From Rhodocyclaceae bacterium (GTDB lineage: Bacteria; Pseudomonadota; Gammaproteobacteria; Burkholderiales; Rhodocyclaceae): a stretch of DNA of 41,930 bases. How positions within the stretch are numbered: position 1 is the first letter of the stretch; the number at the start of each line of letters is the position of its first letter. Location of the stretch: the NCBI GenBank assembly GCA_020445805.1, contig JAGRFX010000012.1, positions 1-41,930 of the forward strand, written 5' to 3'. Below the pieces are notes generated by a model. The model was not told the origin of the DNA. It did no database searches and was given only the letters and a program-made list of their open reading frames with translations. The translations under genes were made by a program, and so were the position numbers. Positions 25,409-35,144 of the stretch are shown here, piece by piece.

Positions 25409-25486
25409 CTACTGCATCAGGTCCCGCTGCATCATCGGCGTGTGCCTGTCGAGGTCCTGAGGGGCGATCGCGGGGGCTGGGGTCAT
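25409..25486 (-). pseudogene. MutS 5' remnant (native N-terminus cut off by the island)
   Basis: A short minus-strand ORF of 25 codons begins at ATG 25486 and ends at TAG (25409-25411). It reads MTPAPAIAPQDLDR followed by HTPMMQ and then RDLMQ-stop. HTPMMQ after a short leader is the nearly invariant start of MutS (for example E. coli, in which [14 protein letters not shown] begins around residue 10). At the Q codon the sequence switches from MutS to unrelated DNA. Joined at the shared core to 1207, it gives a full MutS N-terminus. It therefore looks like the original mutS start, separated from the gene body by about 24.2 kb. Confidence 0.7.
25418..25445. repeat. Right copy of 28-bp imperfect direct repeat (candidate att site)
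   Basis: This copy matches 1190-1217 at 24 of 28 bases, same orientation, with the identical core GCTGCATCAT at 25426-25435. It lies inside the MutS 5' remnant. Confidence 0.7.
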
Positions 25487-26041
25487 CTCTTCGAGCGGGC
25501 GGTTGGGGCGTGGCCGAACGGGGAGGGCGATTATCGCACTGGTGCGGTGGGCGGGACGAGGGCGGCTCGGACCTCACGCGCGATGGGTCTCTGGAATGGG
25601 TATGCGGTACCTGCGGCGGCGCCTGATCGTCGCGCTCGAACGACACAACGCCGCAGGCTTGCGACGCCGCCGACCCGGAGCCTGCCGGTCGTCCGGACCG
25701 GCGCCTTCAGCCATGACCTGGGAGGCCACCTCGGCATTCACATCGACGTCGACGGCGAGTCCGGCCAGTACGCCTGCGGGAGCCTCGGCCGCCTGACGCT
25801 CACGTGGGCGCGCGACCCGGACGGCTGTTCGCTCGCCGTCACCGAGGCTGCCGACAGGCGGGTCGAGAGCACGACCAACGCGCTCGGAATGACCTTGCCC
25901 GCCACCCCCTCAAGAAAGCGCTGCCCGACGACCGCATGATCGGCTGGGCCTGCGGGACCGCTGGGCCATCATGGAACGCAGTGGTGCGCCGCCCGAATGG
26001 CTGCCCTTGGAAGCGGCACAGAACCTTTCTCGTTCCCAATT
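25487..26041. other. GC-rich stretch upstream of the mutS remnant; possible coding fragment on the plus strand
   Basis: No complete gene is supported. One plus-strand frame, about 25690-25939, has protein-like composition: TGAFSHDLGGHLGIHIDVDG, then ESGQYACGSLGRLTLTWARD, ending at a stop at 25937-25939. The D-G-E-S...Y...G...R..L.W pattern is reminiscent of the C-terminal domain of family GH31 glycosidases, but no upstream catalytic part exists in frame. This could be a gene scrap or chance. The mutS promoter should lie just right of 25486. Confidence 0.3.
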
Positions 26042-26060
26042 TGCATGGCCGAGCCATGCA
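26042..26060. repeat. Perfect 8-bp hairpin
   Basis: TGCATGGC-CGA-GCCATGCA: eight perfectly paired bases with a 3-nt loop, 9 bp from the terminator-like hairpin at 26070-26089. It has no T-run and its role is unknown. Confidence 0.5.
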
Positions 26061-26069
26061 GAACCGAAA

Positions 26070-26089
26070 GCCCCGCCATTCTGCGGGGC
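26070..26089 (-). terminator. Terminator-like hairpin downstream of the cysteine-hydrolase-like gene
   Basis: A 7-bp perfect stem, GCCCCGC/GCGGGGC, with a 6-nt loop lies 75 bp past the stop at 26164. Read leftward the stem is followed by TTTCGGTTCT, a modest T-rich tail, so it fits an intrinsic terminator for the minus-strand gene. Confidence 0.5.
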
Positions 26090-26163
26090 CTCTGGTTTCG
26101 GGCGGGTGAGCCGGCTGTCGGCCATGCGGGCGGATTCCCGCGGCAGCCTGGCCAATCGCAGGC

Positions 26164-26697
26164 CTAGCCCATGCGGCCCAGCGCCGTCCCTTCCCGCACG
26201 GCCCAGATGTATTTTTCGCCCCCCTGCACATTGGCGCGCCTGGGTGTCAGGAGGCCGCAGGAGCGTGCGATCCAGTCGACGTCCGATGCGTCTTCCAGCG
26301 AGTAGTCATGCGCCAGTCCTCCGGGAAACCACCCGGTCTGGTTGTAGCCCGCGATCTTGCTTCCGCCGCTGACGGCAACGCAGGAATGCTGGCCAACCTG
26401 CGAGGACGAAGGGTCCGCGAAGATCAGGATGTCACCTTCGACGGGTCGGTTCTTTGCCGTGACGCGCGTGGGATGCCCGAAGCGGATCAGTCCGTCGATG
26501 AACCCCTGGGCGCCCGCGACATCCCCCAGCGAGGGCCAGCTGCCGCCATGTTTGGCGCGGTATAGCCAGATGAAGGTCGCGTTGTGGCAGGAGATGCCGA
26601 AGAACCCCATGCCCTTGTCCTCGAGCTTGGTTCCGTTGGCTGCAATGTAGCTGGCGTCGCCGTCGCTGAACTGTCCTACGTAAGTCGAGAGGCTCAT
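26164..26697 (-). CDS. Putative cysteine hydrolase, NlpC/P60- or CHAP-like
   Basis: The 177-residue protein has the order Cys-His-Asn of papain-like cell-wall hydrolases: Cys37 in GFFGISCHNATFIWLY, His104 in VGQHSCVAVS, and Asn118 in KIAGYNQTGW, with PVEGDILIFADPSS just before the His, a typical NlpC/P60/CHAP lead-in (GD...F). No signal peptide or membrane segment is seen, so if it acts on peptidoglycan it must be delivered by another route or after lysis. GGAG 6 nt before ATG 26697 is a good start. It stands alone: 780 bp of apparently empty DNA lies upstream and the terminator-like hairpin lies downstream. The fold assignment is by motif only. Confidence 0.6.
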   Translation of the reverse strand: MSLSTYVGQFSDGDASYIAANGTKLEDKGMGFFGISCHNATFIWLYRAKHGGSWPSLGDVAGAQGFIDGLIRFGHPTRVTAKNRPVEGDILIFADPSSSQVGQHSCVAVSGGSKIAGYNQTGWFPGGLAHDYSLEDASDVDWIARSCGLLTPRRANVQGGEKYIWAVREGTALGRMG

Positions 26698-27477
26698 TCC
26701 TGTCTCCGTTGTTGTCCGTGTGTCCCGAGGGCTCGCGGGTCCGTCCGTTCCTGCCCCGGCCGCGCACTAACTCCCCACCGCTGCGTCAGTCGTCGAGGCG
26801 AGCGCTGATGTTCACCCGACGCGCAGGCCGATGTGAAGAAGTTCCGCACAGGCGCCTCCACGTTGAGCGGCGCCGGGTGGGCCAAGCTGCGCCGCGCGCG
26901 GGGGCACGGCGCAATTTCGCGGCCCGGATCTCCCCTGTCAAGGAGGCACAACCCCGCCGTGGACCGTGCCGACCCCGGCCCACGGGGGCGAGCAAGTGAG
27001 TCCGCGCAACTTTGGCTTGGTCCCGGGCCTCGCGGAGCCTGCTCAGCGTGTTCGCGCGATGGACCAGGAACATGTCCGCGGAGCGGCGTGGGCAAGCGCT
27101 CGGCGGCGCCGTCCGGTCGTGTCCCGAAGCATGCTTTTGGCCTGCGGAAAATCGTGATCGATTGGCCGCGCGCCCCGATGTTCGCGCGATCGAATCGGCT
27201 TGGGCTGGCGGGCATGCTGCCTGATCGACCCTCCGAAATGCCCTGCGGCCTCGCGCGTGTTGCCAGGGCGTGAATTGCGGCGAGAATGCGGATCATGATC
27301 GCGTTGCCTGTGCGGGGCGGTTTGCAGTTGGGCCCACCGGGGCGGTAACCCACTCAGCGGGGACCCGTGCATCGGACTGGCGGCCTGGGCTCGTGCCAGC
27401 GCGCGCCGGTCTGATCCAGCAGGAAACTGCGTTTTTCGACGTGAGCGCGCTACATTTCGCTGTGCAGGACGTCCTTC
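26698..27477. other. 780-bp gap without a recognised gene
   Basis: Several overlapping GC-rich frames are open on both strands, but none has a ribosome site, protein-like composition or recognisable motif. No RNA gene was seen. It must contain promoters for the two flanking divergent genes. Confidence 0.5.
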
Positions 27478-30024
<2,547 letters not shown>

Positions 30025-30321
30025 AGGTCGACGCGCCGGTCGGGCCTGGCTGGCCGAGATCCTGGCCAACCCGAATTGATGAGCCGCAAGCCGATGCCGT
30101 GCGGTCGACCCCGCGTCGCGCGTCATCGCGCGCGAACCCGTGGTGGACGGCGGCCTCGCCCCTTCGGCGAGGTCCGCGACGCACGCGGTGTCCCGCGCAC
30201 CTCCGGGCGCTACTGGATTAGAGAGCGGACAGCGCGGGCGGCGACCGTCAGACCGCCCCGTGTCTTGACCGACCGCCCGATGGGATTGAACCCGTCCCGA
30301 TCGACGGCACGCGCAGGGGCA
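30025..30321. other. Intergenic region between two converging genes
   Basis: The region is free of a supported gene. Two hairpins are seen: CCTCGCC-CCTTC-GGCGAGG (30154-30172, perfect 7 bp) and GGGCGG/CCGCCC (30236-30241 with 30253-30258, 11-nt loop, followed by CGTGTCTTG). Either could end transcription from the ATPase or from the converging hydrolase gene, but neither has a good T-run. Confidence 0.4.
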
Positions 30322-31395
30322 TCAGACGTGATACGCCACGTAGTCGCGCGTGCCGGGCATGCCCCGCACCGCCCACATCCGCCCGCGCATGGGCGCCATG
30401 ATCGCTGCTCCGCAGGTCTCCATTTCCAGTGGCGGATTGCGCCGCACGGCGATCTCGGGGTCGCTGGTCAGCGCCATCAGGTCGTCCACCGTCGAGCCGA
30501 CGGCAGCCAGCCGTGCCGCGGCCCTGGCCAGGCGGGATTCGCTGCTGCGCTGGGAATACGGCAGTCGTGCACGACACCGGTCAAGGGTCTCCGAGTCCAG
30601 GCAGTGATTGGTATGGACCAGGGGCTTGTCCCGGCTGCGGACCACGTAGCAGAAGCCGGGCATGGCCTCGACGTTGATGGCCTCGCCCGTCCGGTCGAGG
30701 AGCAGGTAGTTGTGGGCGCCGGCGAGGCGCGCCGAGGTGATGCACGCCAGGGCGGACTCGATATCGGTCTGCTGCAGGGCCTTGCGGACCACGAAGGGCC
30801 AGGTGACGCCCACCTGGCCCCCGCTGCCGAGCAGGTTGTTGATGGTGATCGCGATCCCGGCCTCGTTCATCCCGATCATGCCCACGCAGCCGGCCACCGA
30901 AAAGGCCAGGAAGGCCGGCTGGCCGGTCGGGCGTCCGCGCAGCATCAGGACGTAGGGGAGGGCGCCCGCATGCATGTCCCAGGTCTGGCCGAGGAGCGCA
31001 TGGCCGTCGGCGCTGTGGCGAGCCGGCACGAAGAAAGCGGTGCAGTCATCCTCGGCCTGGGTGGCCGATGCGCCCCCGTGGCGGTACAGGAGATCGATGA
31101 AATCGGTGAAGCCGTTGGTGATCAGCAGTTCGGCCGGGCTCAACCCGCAGGCGTCGGCCGTCGCACACATTTCGGCGACCAGGTCCGGCGCGTAGGCTTC
31201 GTGGGCGGCGAGGCACTGCCCGGCCAGATCGAGAACCGTGGCGGGGGACATGGCGTGTCCGGCCCAGGTGGACTCGGAACACAGCGCGACCCGCTCTCGC
31301 GTGTACTGGCGGATCTCCTCGCGGCAGGCCAGCCCGTAGGCCCGTCCCATGTCAACGGGCGTTCCCGACAGCTCGAGGTATTCGGGGAGACTCAT
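30322..31395 (-). CDS. C45-family hydrolase (acyl-CoA:6-aminopenicillanic acid acyltransferase-like)
   Basis: The 357-residue protein belongs to the Ntn-hydrolase C45 group, whose members are made as precursors that cut themselves before a Cys, which then acts as N-terminal nucleophile. Here the site is EDDCTAFFVPARHSADGHAL, with Cys118 expected to become residue 1 of the beta chain. GHALLGQTWDMHAG, INNLLGSGGQVGVTWPFVVR and LVHTNHCLDSE also fit the family. Known members hydrolyse or transfer N-acyl groups on amines (penicillin side chains, beta-alanyl amines in insect Tan). ATG 31395 overlaps the aminotransferase TGA (ATGA), so the two are translated together. It likely frees an amine or omega-amino acid for the transaminases. 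Confidence 0.85.
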   Translation of the reverse strand: MSLPEYLELSGTPVDMGRAYGLACREEIRQYTRERVALCSESTWAGHAMSPATVLDLAGQCLAAHEAYAPDLVAEMCATADACGLSPAELLITNGFTDFIDLLYRHGGASATQAEDDCTAFFVPARHSADGHALLGQTWDMHAGALPYVLMLRGRPTGQPAFLAFSVAGCVGMIGMNEAGIAITINNLLGSGGQVGVTWPFVVRKALQQTDIESALACITSARLAGAHNYLLLDRTGEAINVEAMPGFCYVVRSRDKPLVHTNHCLDSETLDRCRARLPYSQRSSESRLARAAARLAAVGSTVDDLMALTSDPEIAVRRNPPLEMETCGAAIMAPMRGRMWAVRGMPGTRDYVAYHV

Positions 31396-32738
31396 GCGCC
31401 GGTCCCGACGCAGGCTTCGAAGGACGCGAAGAGGACTGCCATGCCTTCGTCGAGCTCGGCATCGGTCAGCGTCAGGGGCGGCAGGAAGCGCACGCAGTTG
31501 GAATAGAGCCCGGCCCGGATCGTGATCAGCCCGCGTTCCAGCGTGGCACGGTTGATCCGGCTCGTCAGGTCGGGGTTCGGCTCCCGCGTCGCCGGATCCT
31601 TGACGAGCTCGATGGCCAGCATCGGCCCGAGTCCGCGAACGTCGCCGATGACCTGGGGGAAGGCTCGCTGGAGCCGCTCGAGATGGGTCCGCATGCGCAC
31701 CCCGAGGGCCTCGGCACGTGTCCGGAAGTCGGCCGACGAGAGCGTGGCGATCACGTTCCGCGCGGCGGCGCAGGCCAGGGGATTGCCGCTGTAGGTGCCA
31801 CCCATGCCGCCCGGATGCGGCGCGTCCACGACCTCGGCCCGGCCGGTCACCGCGGAGAGCGGCAGGCCGCCGGCGATACCCTTGCCGATGACCAGCAGGT
31901 CGGGAGCGATGTCGTAGTGTTCGGCGGCAAACAGGCGCCCGGTGCGGCCCATGCCGGCCTGGACCTCGTCGAGCACCAACAGCATGCCATGTTCGCTGCA
32001 GCGGGCCCTCAGGTGCTGCGCGAAACGCGGCGGGAGTGGAATGAAGCCGCCCTCGCCCTGGACCGTCTCGACGACCACCGCGGCGACGGCCTCCGGCGCC
32101 ACCTGGGCCACCAGGGCATGATCGAAGGCGGCGATGCACTGATCCACATAGGCGTCCGCATCGACCCCCGGCGGCCGGCGGTAGGTGTTGGGGAACGGCA
32201 GGCGGTACACCTCGGGCGCGAAGGGGCCGAAGCCGCTCTTGAACAGCGCGTACTTGCTGGTCATCGCCATGGTGAGGTTGGTCCGCCCGTGGTAGGCACC
32301 CTCGAAGACGATCAGCGCCTGCCGTCGCGTGTAGGCCCGGGCGATCTTGACCGCCGCCTCGACCGCCTCGGCACCGCTGTTGAGCAGCACGCTCTTCTTT
32401 GCAAAGTCGCCCGGCGCGGCGGCGTTCAGCTGCTCGCAGACGGCCACGTAGGGCTCGTAGGAGGCGACGATCGAGCACATGTGGATGAGCTGCCGCGCCT
32501 GGTCGGTGATCGCCGACACCACCTCGGTGGGCGTGTGGCCAACCGCCAGGGTGCCGATGCCGCCCGCGAAATCGAGCAGGGTGTTGCCGTCCGCGTCGGT
32601 CACCGTCGCGCCATGGCCGGAGACCACGGCCAGCTGCGTAAGGTAGGCGGCACCCCGGGACACCGCCGCTTCGCGGCGCGCGACGAGCTTGCGACTTTCC
32701 GGGCCGGGGACTTCGGTTTGCAAACGGATCGCTGGCAC
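31392..32738 (-). CDS. Class III aminotransferase (GabT-like)
   Basis: This PLP enzyme of 448 residues moves an amino group from an omega-amino acid or amine to a keto acid. It shows VLLNSGAEAVEAAVKIARAY (phosphate-binding SGAEA), LLVLDEVQAGMGRTGRLFAA (Asp to the PLP ring nitrogen) and LLVIGKGIAGGLPLSAVTGR with PLP-binding Lys286. GTG 32738 is chosen because GGAGGAAGG lies 6 nt upstream; the TTG at 32756 would sit inside that site. Its stop overlaps the C45 hydrolase start. It is divergent from, and related to, the aminotransferase at 33098-34399. Confidence 0.92.
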   Translation of the reverse strand: MPAIRLQTEVPGPESRKLVARREAAVSRGAAYLTQLAVVSGHGATVTDADGNTLLDFAGGIGTLAVGHTPTEVVSAITDQARQLIHMCSIVASYEPYVAVCEQLNAAAPGDFAKKSVLLNSGAEAVEAAVKIARAYTRRQALIVFEGAYHGRTNLTMAMTSKYALFKSGFGPFAPEVYRLPFPNTYRRPPGVDADAYVDQCIAAFDHALVAQVAPEAVAAVVVETVQGEGGFIPLPPRFAQHLRARCSEHGMLLVLDEVQAGMGRTGRLFAAEHYDIAPDLLVIGKGIAGGLPLSAVTGRAEVVDAPHPGGMGGTYSGNPLACAAARNVIATLSSADFRTRAEALGVRMRTHLERLQRAFPQVIGDVRGLGPMLAIELVKDPATREPNPDLTSRINRATLERGLITIRAGLYSNCVRFLPPLTLTDAELDEGMAVLFASFEACVGTGA

Positions 32739-33097
32739 GCTGGTCCTTCCTCCCAAAGTGATTCGGCCTGGGTCGGGACGGGCATCCGGGGCGCCGGATG
32801 CGGCCGAAGACGGGCCTCCCGGGCCATTGTGCGCGGTGTCGGGGCGATTTCACAATGCTTGCGGCGGGTGCATCGCATGGGTCGCCGGACCCGCCTTCCC
32901 GCCTTTCCCCAGGTCGCGCTGGCCCGATCCGGCAGGATTCAGCCGCATGCCGCTTTGTGGTAAGAATCGATCGGGACGCTGGCCGGCGGTCGATCCGCGG
33001 CAGGGCGGGTGCCGGTCAGGGCCGGGCGGCACCGCCGCTCGGCGCAGGCACGGCTGGCCGCACTGGCGGGCTTTCCCCACGTGGACAGGAGGAGACG
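32739..33097. promoter_or_regulatory. Divergent intergenic region between two aminotransferase genes
   Basis: This 359-bp stretch must hold promoters for both genes. It carries the GGAGGAAGG ribosome site of the left gene and the AGGAGGAGA site (33086-33094) of the right one. No clear sigma-70 boxes or operator palindromes could be assigned, and no regulator gene is adjacent. Confidence 0.5.
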
Positions 33098-34399
33098 ATG
33101 AACACCCGAACGGCAGGTGGACAGTCCAATGCAGCGCTGATGGCGCGGCGAAGTGCGGCGCTTCCCCGGGGGGTCGGGCAGGCCCATCCGGTGTTCGTGG
33201 AGCGTGCCGAGAACGCGGAGGTGTGGGATGTGGAGGGGCGGCGCTGGATCGACTTCTGCGCCGGCATCGCGGTGGTCAATACCGGCCATTGCCATCCGAA
33301 AGTGATGGCTGCGGTGGCGGCCCAGCAGGCCCGTTTCAGCCACACCTGCTTCCAGGTGGTCGCCTACGAGTCCTATGTGGCCCTCTGCGAGCGACTGAAT
33401 GACCTCGTGCCGGGCAACACCCCCAAGAAGTCCTTCCTCGTCAATTCGGGTGCGGAGGCCGTCGAGAACGCCGTCAAGATTGCCCGGGCCGCGACGGGGC
33501 GGAGCGGGATGATCGCGTTCGGCGGCGGCTTCCACGGCCGCACCCTGTTCGGCCTCGCGCTGACCGGAAAGATCACGCCCTACAAGGTGAAGTTCGGTCC
33601 CTTCCCCGCAGAGGTGTTCCACGTCCCGTTTCCGCACGCGCTCCATGGCATCTCGGAGGACGACGCCATTGCGGCCATCGAACACCTCTTCAAGTCCAGC
33701 ATCGAACCGACGCGGGTCGCCGGCATGATCATCGAGCCCGTGCTGGGGGAGGGGGGCTACCTCCCCGCGCCCGCGGGCTTCCTCAAACGCCTTCGCACCC
33801 TGTGCGACCAGCACGGCATCCTGCTGATCATCGACGAGGTCCAGACCGGCATCGCGCGCTGCGGGCGGCTGTTTGCCAGCGAGCACTACGGTGTCGAGGC
33901 GGACATCATGACCCTGGCGAAAGGACTCGGCGGCGGCATGACGATCTCCGCCGTGGTCGGAAAGGCCGCGGTGATGGATGCGGCCGACCCGGGCGGGCTG
34001 GGGTCCACCTACGCCGGCAACCCCCTGGCGGTGGCGGCCGCCCACGCCGTGCTGGATGTGGTGCGCGAGGAGGGGCTCGCCGAGCGCAGCGACGCGCTCG
34101 GCCTTCACATGCGAACGCGCCTCGAAGCCATGCGCAGCGCGCACCCTTCCATGGTCGAAGTGCGGGGACTCGGGGCAATGACCGCCGTCGAATTCTGTCA
34201 CGAGGGCGATCCGGAAAAGCCGGCGCCGGACGTCGCCAATGCCCTCAAGGACGAGGCGGCGCGCCGGGGCCTCCTGCTGCTCACCTGCGGGACCTATGGC
34301 AACGTGCTGCGCGTGATGGTGCCGCTGACGATTCCGCAGGCCGTGCTCGATGAGGGGCTCGACCTCATTGCCGCGTCGCTGCAGGCGATCGGGGCCTGA
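33098..34399 (+). CDS. 4-aminobutyrate-type aminotransferase (class III, GabT-like)
   Basis: The 433-residue PLP enzyme matches GabT in length and motifs: EVWDVEGRRWIDFCAGIAVV, NTGHCHPKV, FLVNSGAEAVENAVKIARAA, LLIIDEVQTGIARCGRLFAS (Asp246), and DIMTLAKGLGGGMTISAVVG with the PLP lysine Lys275. It would transaminate 4-aminobutyrate, beta-alanine or 5-aminovalerate with 2-oxoglutarate. No succinate-semialdehyde dehydrogenase gene is nearby, so the partner step is elsewhere. AGGAGGAGA 3 nt before ATG 33098 is a strong site; the longer frame to 32798 is not used. It is divergent from a second class III aminotransferase with about the same motifs. Confidence 0.92.
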   Translation: MNTRTAGGQSNAALMARRSAALPRGVGQAHPVFVERAENAEVWDVEGRRWIDFCAGIAVVNTGHCHPKVMAAVAAQQARFSHTCFQVVAYESYVALCERLNDLVPGNTPKKSFLVNSGAEAVENAVKIARAATGRSGMIAFGGGFHGRTLFGLALTGKITPYKVKFGPFPAEVFHVPFPHALHGISEDDAIAAIEHLFKSSIEPTRVAGMIIEPVLGEGGYLPAPAGFLKRLRTLCDQHGILLIIDEVQTGIARCGRLFASEHYGVEADIMTLAKGLGGGMTISAVVGKAAVMDAADPGGLGSTYAGNPLAVAAAHAVLDVVREEGLAERSDALGLHMRTRLEAMRSAHPSMVEVRGLGAMTAVEFCHEGDPEKPAPDVANALKDEAARRGLLLLTCGTYGNVLRVMVPLTIPQAVLDEGLDLIAASLQAIGA

Positions 34400-34593
34400 G
34401 GCCGGCGGGGGCACGTGCTCGGAAGGCGTGCGGATGGCGTGTCGATCGCATTCTCGCAGGGAGACGCCCGGCCCCTGCGCCGGTCGGCCGACGCGGCAGG
34501 TCAGCGCTCGGCGTGGGCGCCGGAAGGCCATGGACGATCGCCCGAAGGACGACCGCCGCGGACCGGGACAGGTGAATCGGAAGGGCCTCGACG

Positions 34594-35046
34594 ATGACGC
34601 AAACGCGATGGGCGGCGTACCTGGTGATTGCCTTCCTGGTGGGGGGCGGTGCCTACCTGTCGTGGTCCGGCGCCGTGCCGCTCCATACCTATGCCCGGCT
34701 GGCGCAGCACGAAGCCGTGGCAGAGGGGCGGGTGGTCGGCAAGGCCACGCGGGCGCTGTCGCGCGGCGGGCAGTCCTCGGTCCTGGTGGTGGAATACGAA
34801 GTGCCGGGTCAGCCGACACGCACGAAGGTCTTCGACGTGGATGGCGCGACCTATCGCGCCGCGGTGGCGAGCGGCAAGGCGCGGGTGCGCTACCACCCCG
34901 AGGACCCGTCCATCAGCCTGATCACGAAGTTCGCGGCGCTGCCCTTCCAGATCCTGGTGGGTTTGGGGGTGCTGATGATCCTGGCAGGCGGATTGTTCGT
35001 CTGGCACCTGCAGCGGGCTCGGCGGCGGGAAGCCGGACGTCGCTGA
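34594..35046 (+). CDS. DUF3592-like membrane protein
   Basis: The 150-residue protein has one hydrophobic segment at each end (about 9-29 and 112-136) with a soluble beta-rich middle: AEGRVVGKATRALSRGGQSS, VLVVEYEVPGQPTRTKVFD and ARVRYHPEDPSISLI. This matches the layout of DUF3592 proteins, in which a Y-x-P-x-x-P like segment follows the strands. The role of the family is not known. It is 194 nt downstream of the aminotransferase and reads toward the GGDEF gene. GGAAGGG lies 8 nt before ATG 34594. Confidence 0.75.
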   Translation: MTQTRWAAYLVIAFLVGGGAYLSWSGAVPLHTYARLAQHEAVAEGRVVGKATRALSRGGQSSVLVVEYEVPGQPTRTKVFDVDGATYRAAVASGKARVRYHPEDPSISLITKFAALPFQILVGLGVLMILAGGLFVWHLQRARRREAGRR

Positions 35047-35144
35047 TCGGCCGGCTCCGATGGCCCCGTGCCCTGCGCTGTGCGATCGCGGGCGACGCGA
35101 TCGAGACGGCAGCCCGTCGTCGCAGAGGCAGGCGCCAGTCCGGA

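Noticed and set aside
26694-27353. Minus-strand ORF of 219 codons (and a plus-strand ORF 26833-27273)
   Set aside because: No ribosome site, low-complexity composition, both strands open at once, and no family resemblance.
31396-32853. Upstream extension of the C45 hydrolase to 843 codons
   Set aside because: The extension covers the aminotransferase in another frame; the ATGA overlap at 31392-31395 gives the natural start.
32939-34819. Minus-strand ORF of 626 codons
   Set aside because: It is antisense to the GabT-like gene and has no recognisable motif.
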